From Trichoplax sp. H2 (Eukaryota > Placozoa > Uniplacotomia > Trichoplacea), in contig NOWV01000081.1 of the NCBI GenBank assembly GCA_003344405.1, forward strand, positions 248,001 through 312,000: a stretch of 64,000 bases of DNA, given 5' to 3'. The translations under genes were made by a program, and so were the position numbers. Shown here piece after piece: positions 42,642 through 55,900 of the stretch; position 1 is the stretch's first letter, and the number at the start of each line of letters is the position of its first letter. The notes under the pieces are model-generated. The model was not told the DNA's origin. It saw only the letters and a program-made list of their open reading frames with translations, and did no database searches.

Positions 42642-44073
42642 GTCTCAGAAAGGATTGATTCAATGTAACAGAACTCTGGCAAATACCTAATTTTAACGTT
42701 GTTGGCTGCGTTCGCATTCTCTTGTTTTCTTATACTAGTTATTTAGCGCTTAGTTTGATGTTGCTTGGTTCAGGTGCCTCTTTACTCCATACATACTGGC
42801 CGTAAATTGATCGGTTGATTGGAATTTAATTTTCAGTCTTGTCCACTTTTGCACCGTTCCAATTAGCATACTAATTATGATTATCTTTTATAATACTTAA
42901 AATGCTTGTCGCATCTATTTTGCTTGGTAATGCACTAATTTGTCAATTACCAACTTTTACTTGAAAGTGATAAACTATTAAATTAATCGGACTAAAACTT
43001 AGTTGCAGACTTGATTTGCAGCGAGAGATAGTGGATACTTAGAATTTTCTTGCTAAAACGTCGTCAATGTTTTATTTTATCGGTCAGTGACTTAATTTTA
43101 CCTTTTAAAAAATGAATGTGATATGGTTTAATTTAATTTCTTAGGCTTGCCGTTACTTATGTTACTACTAACTTTGACGGAACCTTTCTGATAATAGCGT
43201 TTCAAAGCGTACAGAAAAATTATTGTACAGTACAGTAGATATTTTAAATTATTTGATTTCTTTTCTATCGGAGAAAGAGGCATCCTGTAGCGGTAGTGCT
43301 TACTTATCGTATCATGTTTATTCATCTTAAATCGGTTAAATCGTAAGTTGTGATTGTTATTAAACGATATGTGTTTCCTCATGTAGTAAAGCCACTACTG
43401 TACGTAAACTGTACCCGGATAGAATGGGATTCAGACACCATCAGCTAAAATAAACTTACGTTTTATTATTACTATTGTACTGTCACTAATGATTTCATAT
43501 ATTAAAGCATGCCTGTATTTTGAGATAATTTGCTCAGCATTTTAGCCGATCAGTTCATTTTACGATATACCGTGCATAACTATATTTACTGTTGGCACTA
43601 GACTTTGTACTTACAGAACTATGGACTGAAACGTACAGTGCTGTGCTTTTATGGTATTTCTAGCAGATGAATCGGGCTGTTATTAAGTTCACTTGAGCGA
43701 TAATAATAACAAACAGGAGTGGCAAGAAAGCATGAGGCAATGAGTACCTGATTTTGCAGATTAATTAGACTTTTTATACTAAACTGTGATACTGTACTAT
43801 GAAAGCGTTGATGGATCTCGACTCTGGAGTCGGTAGATACTGACATCATACTGTACAATGTGCATACATACACGTGTATCCTTTTAATACCTTCGTCTTT
43901 ATGAACAGTCTCTACGGTGCGGCCTGATCATAATGATTACCCACCCCGTCCAGCTAGCTAGACTTGTAGCTCACTTTGTTCTATAGTCTCTACAACAAGC
44001 AATCATAGGTTGTAGCTTCGAAATCATGGATAGCGAGCCTCGAAATTAATCATTGATTAATTAATTAATCTTA

Positions 44074-44100
44074 AATAGTACCGTACGCTAAGGTACTATT
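44074..44100. repeat. 9-bp-arm hairpin
   Basis: AATAGTACC and GGTACTATT around a 9-nt loop, perfect arms. Too small to assign a function. Confidence 0.55.
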
Positions 44101-44783
44101 AACCTTGCAATAACTGAGATGGGTGGATACCAAGGTACCTGTTACTATTGTGGGGCGTTCCAGAGATTAATGCTGTACACAGTTGAGTTCAAGCAATACA
44201 GTTGTAATCTAACACCTACAGATTATATACCAGGATTATAAAAATAGCTTATAGCTTTAGTAACTTTTGCTAGCTGTGGACTTGGACTTTGACTAGTTGA
44301 TAATGGTGATGATTTTTGAGCTGGAGGCACGTGGACCTGTAGTTTTACCTAGTTTTACCCACATGCAGTACGGTACAGAAATGCTTACTGCACGGCCTGG
44401 CACATACTGTACAGTACAGTGAACACTGCCATGCCACCACAAGGCAGAACGGTACTGAACGGTACGATAGTATTCCATTACGCTTACTACTGTATGAGGT
44501 AACGTAAAAAATTCGTCGGACAATGAATTAGTGTACTGTATGGCTGACTTGAACTTCCAATTTCAAATTTATTGGCTGTAACTATAGCTTAATGTGTCAT
44601 TGAAATTCGGCGTTTATCCATGATTAGGTTTAAGGATTGAAAATTGTGGGGTTTTGTGTATAACAGTAGATACTTTTGAACAAGAGAGATTTAAAGGTAC
44701 GCGCTTAAATGTATGATTTCAAAGAAAAAGGAAAAAGTTTCTGTGTACGTGCTTTCTATTTGTTTTTAACAGTCCCTGAGTAC

Positions 44784-44850
44784 AGTACAGTACTCTACTC
44801 TACAGTGTACAGTGTACAGTATTGTACTGTACTGTACCAACGGTAACAAA
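44784..44850. repeat. GTAC-palindrome cluster 4
   Basis: Consecutive AGTACAGTACAGTACTC, ACAGTGTACAGTGTACAGT and TGTACTGTACTGTACC words of the same family as the clusters upstream of PARD6 and of the 42417 gene. Confidence 0.6.
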
Positions 44851-45950
44851 TTAATTATGGACCAACCGCCCGAGACAGTACAGCTGTACCTCAGTAGGTG
44901 ATCCAAAGTTTGGTTCGTCAAGACCGCTCACGCGTTTTGTAGTAAAGTACCAGTGTCCTGTAGCAGTAGCCGTTTTTTATGGACATAACTATAAACAGCA
45001 GAGAATGATCCGATACTGTTATATACAAAGTATGCACTGTAATATAGTGATTAAATGATGTAAATCTGCCTTCGAAAATCTCGGATACAGTGTCAACTTG
45101 GTGCTACAGACTACTGTACTAAAAGAGACACAGACGGTGTGATAGTCTGTATCGCTGCATGGATGAAAAGGATTTAGCATTTGTTCGTGTTGGACACCGT
45201 GTGAGCCGTGAGGTGTCGATCTTACCATGGACTTGACAACAAAAGTCGATAACTGCGGCATACCAACCATGATCCAATCAATGTTTTCTTGGCCATTTTT
45301 TTCTCAATGAGCGAGAAATTTTTCTCTCGATTGGCAGGGGACTTTTGTGAAAAAATCATCACCACATAGTTTGCATAGGTTCGCAATTGTGTTGTATATA
45401 TGCAACAGTCGTTATTTTGAACAGAACCTCTCCTAGTCCAACAATAATACGAAAAACACATCTACTACGCACACGCTACTCACATCCTACGAGATTCTAA
45501 AGCCGAGAAATCAAATAGGCAAATCCTAAATCAGATACAGTAACTAATAGTAACCATTATGAATCGATCATTATTGCCTTTAAATTCAGGGACGTACAGT
45601 ATATCACACCGGTATTATAGGGAATATAGCTCATTAAAATGAATGAATAGTCTTAAATTTACAATCACTAGATGATAGAGACCATCAGATCCACAACAAG
45701 AGATGATTACACACTACATGCGATTCAGTAAACTGGAAGAAAATAGTTATGAGTCGATCTTGCATGAGTATTTTAAATAAGTTCAATACATGAATTCAAA
45801 CTCGCTATTTTCATGAGCCCTATACAGTATTGACAGAATATTGAACAATAACGTAATCGAACCATTTCCAATCTTGGTCATATTTTATCAATATCCCAAA
45901 ACATACTATTTAGGATTAGTTATAGATATTAAGGAAACATTCTTGTAAAA

Positions 45951-45969
45951 ATAATAATAATAATAATAA
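45951..45969. repeat. (ATA)n microsatellite
   Basis: Perfect trinucleotide run of 19 nt in intergenic DNA. Confidence 0.85.
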
Positions 45970-46247
45970 ATACTTGTCTATTTAATCGATTTACGACTTT
46001 AGGGAAAATTTTAACTAATAAGTATAGATACAGTTCAAGCAAAGTGAATCAAATCAGTTAACGCTAATTTAAGTATAATATGTAAGATATGCGTTACAAA
46101 AATGCGAGTAGGTTTAATTGAACATGATTTACGAGAGATAGAACCTAAGATACCATTTAAAATTGGCAGACACTGCGACAGTAGCACTAACGATGCTAAA
46201 AGAGTAAAATATAGCGAATAATATTTACTCCCTACGAGTTTAGTAGA

Positions 46248-46878
46248 TCACATTAATGATGCTTCAAAAGGTCCACTGATGGTGTTATTCTTCTTCAATT
46301 AACAAATACAGTACCACATGTTTCGAATCCGTTTACTAAACTTACCGCAAATATACAAGGTAATAGACTCGCCTTTAATAGTCGTGAAAATTCAGCACGT
46401 AAACCGTCTCGTAATTTTGACTGCACTACTCAATTACTCCATTAACCTACGATATTATTAAAAATATAGTATCCACACAGCGGTGAAATGCAATATCGTA
46501 GGCTAGTAAATCGAATCATGATAATAATTAAATATATAATTACGTAAAGTATTGATTATTTTCCACTCAAAAATTTCATTCAAAGAGCCGTCGTCATAAA
46601 ATAAATAAACAAAGTTGGTATCCTCCCAGGCGAAATATTTTACACCCGTAATAATCCTACCGTATACGCGAATAAAGCTCAAACCATTACTAAGTCGCCA
46701 CTGCATATCTACGTATCGCTTTACCATTACCAAGATTAGATTGAAGCATTAGTAACCTTATTCGCATAATAACGCACAATAGTAAATTTGGTTCTTTAGA
46801 TCTACAAAAGGCCTCAATTTCAAGCGTACTTAATATCTTCAAGTTATTGTAATGACTACAAAAAATTGAAATATTCAT
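46248..46878 (-). CDS. Small unidentified multi-exon gene, about 120 aa as modelled
   Basis: Modelled exons on the - strand: 46878-46806, 46708-46544, 46425-46346, 46292-46248 (363 nt, one frame). The borders show usable acceptors and donors (donor gtaagt after 46346) and matching phases. The product reads MNISIFCSHYNNLKILS..., then GVKYFAWEDTNFVYLFYDDG, then LQSKLRDGLRAEFSRLLKAS, ending FEASLM. The middle alternates hydrophobic and polar residues like a beta-sheet and ends at an aromatic EW, followed by an amphipathic helix. This faintly recalls polo-box-like folds, but I cannot name a family. The first exon and intron 1 are uncertain: an alternative reading runs on to about 46745. A further 3' exon near 46.13-46.20 kb (TTTTAG acceptor) is possible. 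It is divergent from the large receptor with only about 105 bp between starts. Confidence 0.4.
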
Positions 46879-46983
46879 TCTTACGGTTAAATATCGTACG
46901 TTTAAGATCATAACATAGACAAAAGAAAGCAGCACAATTTTTTATTTGCTTATAATATCGGTGATTTAGTGCGGCATTATAGC
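46879..46983. promoter_or_regulatory. Putative very short bidirectional promoter
   Basis: About 105 bp between the modelled start of the - strand small gene and the ATG of the + strand EGF/CUB receptor. No clear TATA box. This assumes both start models are right. Confidence 0.25.
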
Positions 46984-49900
46984 ATGGAAGAGACTCCGAT
47001 CCAGAGGGTTTTTTATACCTTTGTTATCGCTATACAAGTGAGTAAAAATTAAACCATTAAATCCTTTCAGTATAATTCTAATTACTAATCAGTTTATTGT
47101 AATACCTTATTGAATACGGCACTTGAAATTAATTATTTTACATAGTTTTATGAGAGTTTCATAAACAGAAGTATTTAATCGAAATTTATAACCTTCCGTT
47201 TGTACTACTTATTCCAGCTATCTAATTTTTGCCAATATAGTACTAGTATACGCTTTTGACTATGAAAACTATTAGACCGTCTAAGCGTGATAGCTGCCTA
47301 CTTGCGCATTAGCTTACGTGATTACTCTCGAATTACGATAATTCTAATAGCGAATTGAGCTCTGTACAAATGTCATATCAAACTCTAATTTGTTGTAAAA
47401 ATATCTTTACTTTGATATTTGATTCTTATCCAATAGTTGCTTCTTTTACTACATCATACTTCAACTGATGCTCAAACAACTCCAACTCCTAGCCCAACCA
47501 TTCCAACTAGTAAGTGATTAATAAATTTACTTCTATTCAAACTTGGCTTAGACAATAACACATTTCCTTAACCTGGAAGATTACTTGTCTATCACGCTCC
47601 TTAATAAACTATGTTAATACCTGCTATTCTCCTTTTAAAAATTCATGAAAAATTTCAGTGTGTGTGTTATCACATAAAATCTTTCAATCATATTTTAATT
47701 CAGAGCTTTCCTGCCCTACTAACTACTGTCCAGTGGGTCTTACATGCGAATCAGATCAGCAGTATCGATGGTGTTGCTACACTGACTTCACAGATGGAAA
47801 AAAATACTGCGAATGTCCTAATCGATTTCCTCAGAATCCTTATACTTGCGAGGTTGCAAGAAACTTCGGTACATCACAATGATCAAAATCATAGCATAAA
47901 ATTTTTAAGCTTCTGATCAAATCTTACTACCGTACTGAACAGTACATCAAACATAGTATTCGCTATTCAAGTACTCGATCTTGTAATAATCCATCGCAAT
48001 GAGATAGTAATTACTGTCGAAGGTGCTAAACACTATTTAATTTATTTCATTCCATATCATATTAGATGTATGTGGCCAGTCAACAATAATTGCCAGTGAT
48101 AGCAGCCAGTTTATCAATTACACAATGAATTCTGGTGTTAGTCAAACAGACTGTTTGTGGACTATTAAAATCCCTGATTCCCTAACGAATTCTAGCCTTT
48201 ATATGGAAACAGTCTCTATCAATTTAACAAGTTTTGACAGTTGTCGGGATGTCTGGCTGGCTTTGTATGCTGGAGATATCGGAAAAACTAAATTATTTTG
48301 CAGTTCAAATAATCCTATCATATTTCGAAACAATACGGTTCAAGTTTGGTTCCGCGGACTTAATCGTCGCACCTCCCAAGGGTTTAGTCTTAAATTTTCT
48401 GCAAGTACGTCAAATTTAAATTACACTCGCAGATAATAACCAGAGATTAATTATCAAAATTTAAAAACATTATTTTTACATTTGATATATAGTTACTGAT
48501 TCATGCCGAAGTTCTCCCTGCCTTAATTCCGTCACTTGTATTACTCTGGTAAATAATTCGTACAGGTGTGATTGCAATAGTGGCTATACAGGAGCACGTT
48601 GTGAAATAGGTACAGCAATAAATTCAACCTAGTATCTTATACCTACACCATAGCTAGATCAAATTTCAGAACTCGATATTATTTTACAATTGATAATCTT
48701 CCGATAAATCTATTTGATATGCCGTATAAATAGCTATAATTAGCGAATCTTAACAATTGTCGATTAGTATTAGTAAGGCGATATATAATATAATATCATT
48801 GCAAAATTTAAAGAATTATTCTTGAATTTATTACTTTCGATCCAGTTCTAAAATTAGATATACCTTTAAGAAGTGAAAGTATTCGTGTTACTATATCTAA
48901 TAATTTATACATTATAACATCATTTAAACTTAGAAATCAATATAACCAAGTAAATTACTGGCACCGATACCATTTTAAGTTAATCTTTATGCGATAATTA
49001 AGAAAATTCTTAGAAAATATCAACTTGAATAATCTCATTATGAATTAATTTTGATTCAATCATTTCTATTATGTACACCGGTAAATTCATATTGTACTAA
49101 TATATATTTAAAATATTCATTCTACAATCGCTATACGAGATATGAACTCATGCCGTAGTTCTCCCTGCCTCAATCTTGCTGCTTGTACTAGTCACCAAAA
49201 TAGATCGTACACATGCACTTGCAGAGCCGGATACTCTGGAATAAATTGCGAATCAGGTAAAATGGTAAATTAAACTTAGCTCTTTGAATATAAATTACGA
49301 TCGAATGAAGTCTCAAAATTCGCGACTATTTATAATCAATAAAATATTATACTTAACAAATATATACATAAAACCTATGTTGCGGTTATCCTTTTCTAAG
49401 GCTTATATCAGCCTTAGTGAGATTGTAGACTGTATACTGCAGGCTACGATATATCTTAAATTATTTACATCTAAATATGTGATGTATTTCAAGCCTCTTT
49501 TAATTTCTAAATAGATATCAATGAATGTGCCTCCAACCCTTGTCAACATTTAAATGCTACTTGCCATAACAATGTTGACTCTTATTCTTGCAATTGCCCC
49601 TCTGAATGGACTGGCACCAATTGTGAAGTCGGTAGGGTAAAACTGTAATTTAATAATTTAAAAGCAATTCTTCTACAGTACAAGCAAATGTAGAAGTATT
49701 AAAGTTATGAAACAACATGAAACAGATGGAAATTTATGTCGTACGAGTATACCATGTCTAAATGGAGGAAATTGCTCATTTGCTGGCATAAACGCATATA
49801 ATTGTAGCTGCCAAAATGGTTTTACGGGATTGATTTGTAATCAAAGTAAGACTATCCAAATAACAGTAAATTTCGTCCTAGGATCGATTTACAAATACAG

Positions 49901-52900
49901 TACTGTATTCATTTCTTTAATACCATAATTCGGCTTTATAAGATAAGATATAGCAATCGCAGTCATATTCACATCATCTGAGTAAGCTATAATGAATTTT
50001 CTGATTCAGTTATTAACATATAGAAGTACACACACTATACATATATGTAGTACTTAAAACATACGCAACTTTTACATTAATGGGCTACCAAAAGAAAAGA
50101 TCGGACTTTACATGTACAAGTTCGAAGTGATAAATCAAAATTTTATTCGCAGATATTAATTTATTAACAGTAAATAGCACTATACAGTACCTAGTCTGAA
50201 TCACTGGAGTACTGTAGCCAATATGTAATTGTTATATTCTATAAATTTATTTTCCTTCATTTACAGGTATTAACGAATGTGCATCGAGTCCTTGCCTTCA
50301 TCCTAATTCCTCTTGCATCGATGGAGTAAATAGGTTTACATGTAATTGCCCCTCAGAGCGAACTGGCACATTATGTGATATTGGTAAGATTCACTATTAA
50401 TCAGTTAAATTTGAAGTTACTAATAATTACACATTTGGGTTTTTACACATCAAGTAAATTACTCATACTAACTAATTCCTGATACTATTTCTGAAACGTT
50501 ATAATGAGTAATTTCATTCTAAGCGCGAACTTCTGCCGTAATTGGCGGTACAAGCTCAATTGCTCATGCATTAGTGTGTGCATTTATTTATGTACTTGAC
50601 CTTTGGCTTTACGGGTCAAAACCGCTAGCAAAATTATATTACTAGTGCACGACATTATTTCTAAATGAAGGAATTAATCGTTTAAAAACCAATAATAAAT
50701 CAACTCCTATCATATTATTATAATTGTAAACAATTACAAAATCATGTTGCAATGTCTTAAGAGCTATAAATATTCTACAATCGCTATAGATATCAATCCG
50801 TGCCGTAGTTCTCCTTGTCTCAACTCCGCTAGTTGTAATAACCGACCTGATGGATCGTATGTGTGTAGTTGTACAATAGGATATTCTGGAATACATTGTG
50901 AATCAGGTAAAACGAGAAAGACGATAAATTAGACTTAGTATCTCAAATATAAATTATGATCGGATTAAGTTCTAATAAAAATTATTACAATTACACTTAT
51001 CTACAAACTTATATCGTACTAACCCATATGTCGTAAAATACTTAATCTATAATCGTTACAGATGTCGATCCGTGCCGTAGCTCTCCTTGTCTCAACTCCG
51101 CTAGTTGTAATAACCGACCTGATGGATCGTATGTGTGTAGTTGTACAATAGGATATTCTGGAATACATTGTGAATCAGGTAAAGCGAGAAAGACGATAAA
51201 TTAGACTTAGTATCTCAAATATAAATTATGATCGGATTAAGTTCTAATAAAAATTATTGCAATTACACTTATCTACAAACTTATATCGTACTAACCCATA
51301 CGTCGTAAAATACTTAATCTATAATCGTTACAGATGTCGATCCGTGCCGTAGTTCTCCTTGTCTCAACTCCGCTAGTTGTAATAACCGACCTGATGGATC
51401 GTATGTGTGTAGTTGTACAATAGGATATTCTGGAATACATTGTGAATCAGGTAAAACGAGAAAAACGATAAATTAGACTTAGTATCTCAAATATAAATTA
51501 TGATCGGATTAAGTTCTAATAAAAATTATTACAATTACACTTATCTACAAACTTATATCGTACTAACCCATATGTCGTAAAATACTTAATCTATAATCGT
51601 TACAGATGTCGATCCGTGCCGTAGTTCTCCTTGTCTCAACTCCGCTAGTTGTAATAACCGACCTGATGGATCGTATGTGTGTAGTTGTACAATAGGATAT
51701 TCTGGATTACATTGTGAATCAGGTAAAACGAGAAAGACGATAAATTAGACTTAGTATCTCAAATATAAATTATGATCGGATTAAGTTCTAATAAAAATTA
51801 TTGCAATTACACTTATCTACAAACTTATATCGTACTAACCCATATGTCGTAAAATACTTAATCTATAATCGTTACAGATGTCGATCCGTGCCGTAGTTCT
51901 CCTTGTCTCAACTCCGCTAGTTGTAATAACCGACCTGATGGATCGTATGTGTGTAGTTGTACAATAGGATATTCTGGATTACATTGTGAATCAGGTAAAA
52001 CGAGAAAAACGATAAATTAGACTTAGTATCTCAAATATAAATTATGATCGGATTAAGTTCTAATAAAAATTTCCCATAAAAATTATTACAATTACACATA
52101 TCTACAAACTTATATCGTACTAACCCATATGTCGTAAAATACTTAATCTATAATCGTTACAGATGTCGATCCGTGCCGTAGTTCTCCTTGTCTCAACTCC
52201 GCTAGTTGTAATAACCGACCTGATGGATCGTATGCGTGTAATTGTAGAGCAGGATATTCTGGATTACATTGTGAATCAGGTAAAACGAGAAAAACGATAA
52301 ATTAGACTTAGTATCTCAAATATAAATTATGATCGGATTAAGCTCTAACAGAAATTGTTACAATAAAGCACATCTACAAACTTATATCATACTAACTCAC
52401 ACGTTGTAAAATATTCTATAATCATTACAGATATCAATCTGTGCCGTAGTTCTCCTTGTCTCCATTCCGCTAGTTGTAATAACCAACCTGATGGATCATA
52501 CACGTGTAATTGCAGAGGCGGATATTCTGGATTGCATTGTGAAACAGGTATAACGAGAAAGACGATAGATCAGATTTAACGCTTCTATGTATTCTACACT
52601 TAGATTAAATTTCAGAGTTCTATGCTATATTATATAATTAACAAATTCATATAAGCCGTACAAATACCCATATATATACCGTATGTGTATGCATTTCTTA
52701 CCAGCAAATTTTAGCAAATAAGGATATAGATAAAGTCGAGCATAATTTAAGTAATTGATAAGTTACAATCTCTTACTAATGCAGAAATCAATGAGTGTTC
52801 ATCAAATCCTTGCCGAAATGCAAATGCTACATGCATAGATAAATTAAATTCCTATGAATGCTCTTGTCCATCAGATCGTATGGGTCTGGCCTGTGAAATA

Positions 52901-55900
52901 AGTAAATTCACTTGATTTAAAGTATTTCATATAGCGATTAAGATAACTGATTATTTAAATTAATTTTTACCTCCTAGACATAAGTATTTGCAGCCCACTC
53001 AATCATCCATGCAAGAATGGGGGAACTTGCATAGTTTCATCTAAAGCTAATAACGCCTATAATTGTCGTTGTTTGAGTCTCTATACTGGCAAAAACTGTG
53101 AAATAAGTAATCTGTTTTATATTTTAATTTGAAAATATTTTTATTCAGTTATTAGTTGAAAATGATAATTATCTTTGCACTCCTTCTAAATCACTGTTAT
53201 TTAGAGTATGATCCGTGTTCATCAAATCCATGTAATAACAGTGGTACATGTTTGAGCTCATCAACCGGTATTACCTGTAAATGTTTGATTGGCTACACAG
53301 ATCCAACATGCTCGACAGGTAAGTTAAAATAAATAATTGAACTTGTCAGGATAATTCGAAGATTGTAGTACATCCAAGCAGACAAGAATACTTTTAGATA
53401 AATTTTACAATTGCTACAAGTAAAAAGTTTTGTAGAATTGATGATGTACAGTAATCAACTATTATCCTATTAGAACTGAATAGATGCGATGATTATCCCT
53501 GCTTAAATTATGGCACGTGTCAACACCTCGGACGCAATAAATTTACGTGCCATTGCTCTGAAGAATATACTGGAACTCTATGCCAAATTAAAGGTGCCAA
53601 ATATCTACTGAAGAAATCATAAAATATCAATTTATGTATAATCATTACATGAGATATGAAATCTAGATGTAATTTATAATCTTAGTATCTTCTATCATGA
53701 ACATATTGAAAACTTTGAAGATTCGTAGACTTATTTAAATAGCACTGGTATATTTTGGACCAGATACTTCTTACATTTTTCTATCTTGCATTCCTAAAAT
53801 GAATCATTATCCTAAAAATTTTGCAAATTTAATTTAATGATAGGTAATCAAGGTACCATGGGTAAAAAATTTGCTTTTCCAGTTTCTAGTAAGAGTTTTT
53901 TCGAGATTATAATAACTTTCCACGAACCAGGCGTGGTAGATATTAATGCGATCTATAAGCACTTTCTTCCATACCAGATAAAGTCCAAATCTGCTGCTAC
54001 ATTTACCGTGAGGGATATTAAAAGGAACTTTTCTAATAACATTAGCCAGCTAACACGTAGAATAGTTGAAATTGAAGATCAGTCTATATTTACAAGAAAC
54101 TTTGACGAAGTTATCTATATCAATTCTACAAATCCAATCAGTGTATCTATTCATGACATGGGTACAGAAATATTCCGAAAAATTGTTTTAATGCTGCCTA
54201 AAGCAACTGCCGCGAAGCAATACATTATCCCATTAAATTCAATAATTAACAGCGGGTCTAACTTTTATTTGCTGACTCTGGAGGAAAATACTACTATCGA
54301 TATTGACTATTTCGGCAATCGTGATCAAATGCAATCAGAATGGACTACCCGACCTAATTCATATACACTGATTCCTGTTAATGCTACAAATTCGCTTAAC
54401 AATACTGCTAGAATTACAACATCTAAACCTATCTTTGTATTCTTAGCAAGTACCAATCATAATCCAGATATGACATCAACTCCAAACTTTATGGCTGGTC
54501 CTACTATATCCTTGCAAATACCTCCTATATCATCACTTGGGCAAGATTTCATCATGACAGAATTACAAAATAATGATACGCACATCAATCTTGTTACACC
54601 GTACAATGAAACTATCATTACTATTAATGGCAATCAATTCAATATAAGCAAGATTGGCGGCAATCTTCAATTTAAATTACTGCTTGCAAGAAAATTCGAG
54701 ATAATTGATCAAGAGCATATTCTATTACCTGGTACGCTTTATCTACAATGTAGTAAACCGTGTTTACTTCTTTCTAGCCGTAATACGGATATAAGTTATG
54801 TAAATATGATGACAACAGTAACATCATTTGTTCAAGCTATTAAGCACTTTTCTAACCGTTACTGGATTTCTAATGTTAACTCCTTTATAAGTGGCTTAAC
54901 ACTTATAGTACCAAGTAATGAAACTAATGGTTTACGATTAAGGCAAGCAAGATTAAACTCCAGTAATTGGACTGTCCTTAATGGAATTGACTATTCTATT
55001 ATCAAGCTAGATAGAAAACTAGATCGTCTAACCGCAAATAGTGAAATTTATCACGTTAATCGTAATGTAAAATTTAGCATGCTGCTTAGTCTAAGTACTG
55101 ATTTCGTGTTTACATATTTGCCTCGCTTAAATCTATTGCCACATAAAATTTATTGCGTCAAAGATAATCCTTTGCCAGGAGATAAGTTTGATAATGATTG
55201 TGATGGGAATATCGACGAAGAGATTTTTAATGGGGTAGATGATGATCAAGACGGAAAAATTGACGAAGATACCCAAAGTATACCGAGCATTAGTTTATCA
55301 TCTTCAATTACCTCGTATTCATGTGCTGATATTGCTGAAAGCCTTAAAAGTATTTCTGACAAGCCAAAAATAATTACACCGCCATATTGCCCTCTATATA
55401 TTCACAATCAAACAAATAATGTTAAAATTACTTACGTTGATTCTAGGCCAATCCTTAATGGATGTCAATACGAATTACGCAGGACGTGGTCATTTATAGA
55501 TCACTGCAGGAACCAAATTATAAAAACCCAGACTATCAATATCTTACTTGCAAATTATAATATTTCTTGGCCAGAAGATATTAGAAGTGATCGTTGTCCG
55601 TATAACAGCAGTAACGATGATGATAAACCGCAGGTTCGATTTTTAACCAGAAATTGCAGACAAGATGTAATGAAGCTGGTAACCATAACCCACCGAAATA
55701 TTACTCGTCTTTATTGTAACCCATCTATCATTAGAACTTGGACCCTTCGTCTTAACTTTTTTTGCAACATAACGAGAACGCACAATCAAACAATTAGTCT
55801 GTTAACGGAAAAAGGTTAAAAAATTTAATCAGTTAATAAAAAATCTACTGATGGATGATTATATTCTTAAATGTAAAATCTTAAAGAAATATTACCTTTT

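Larger units (their letters stand above)
42642..46247. other. Intergenic, scattered GTAC motifs, no gene recognised
   Basis: Contains isolated ACAGTACAGT/GTACTGTA words (43225, 44400-44420), a cluster near 44.78-44.85 kb, a small hairpin at 44074-44100 and an AAT microsatellite at 45951-45969. A - strand stretch near 45.0-45.46 kb has an ATG-led frame with a GT donor (about 45235-45270) but no downstream exons could be joined. It must include the 3' UTR of the syndecan-like gene. Confidence 0.45.

Noticed and set aside
45019-45461. Two overlapping - strand frames with an ATG and a GT donor near 45.23 kb
   Set aside because: Possible first exon, but no downstream exon could be joined in phase and no domain is visible. 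Kept only as a remark in the intergenic entry.
50790-52430. Regularly spaced repeats resembling a CRISPR array
   Set aside because: The repeats are 272 bp, include EGF-coding exons and splice sites, and lie in frame within an animal gene.
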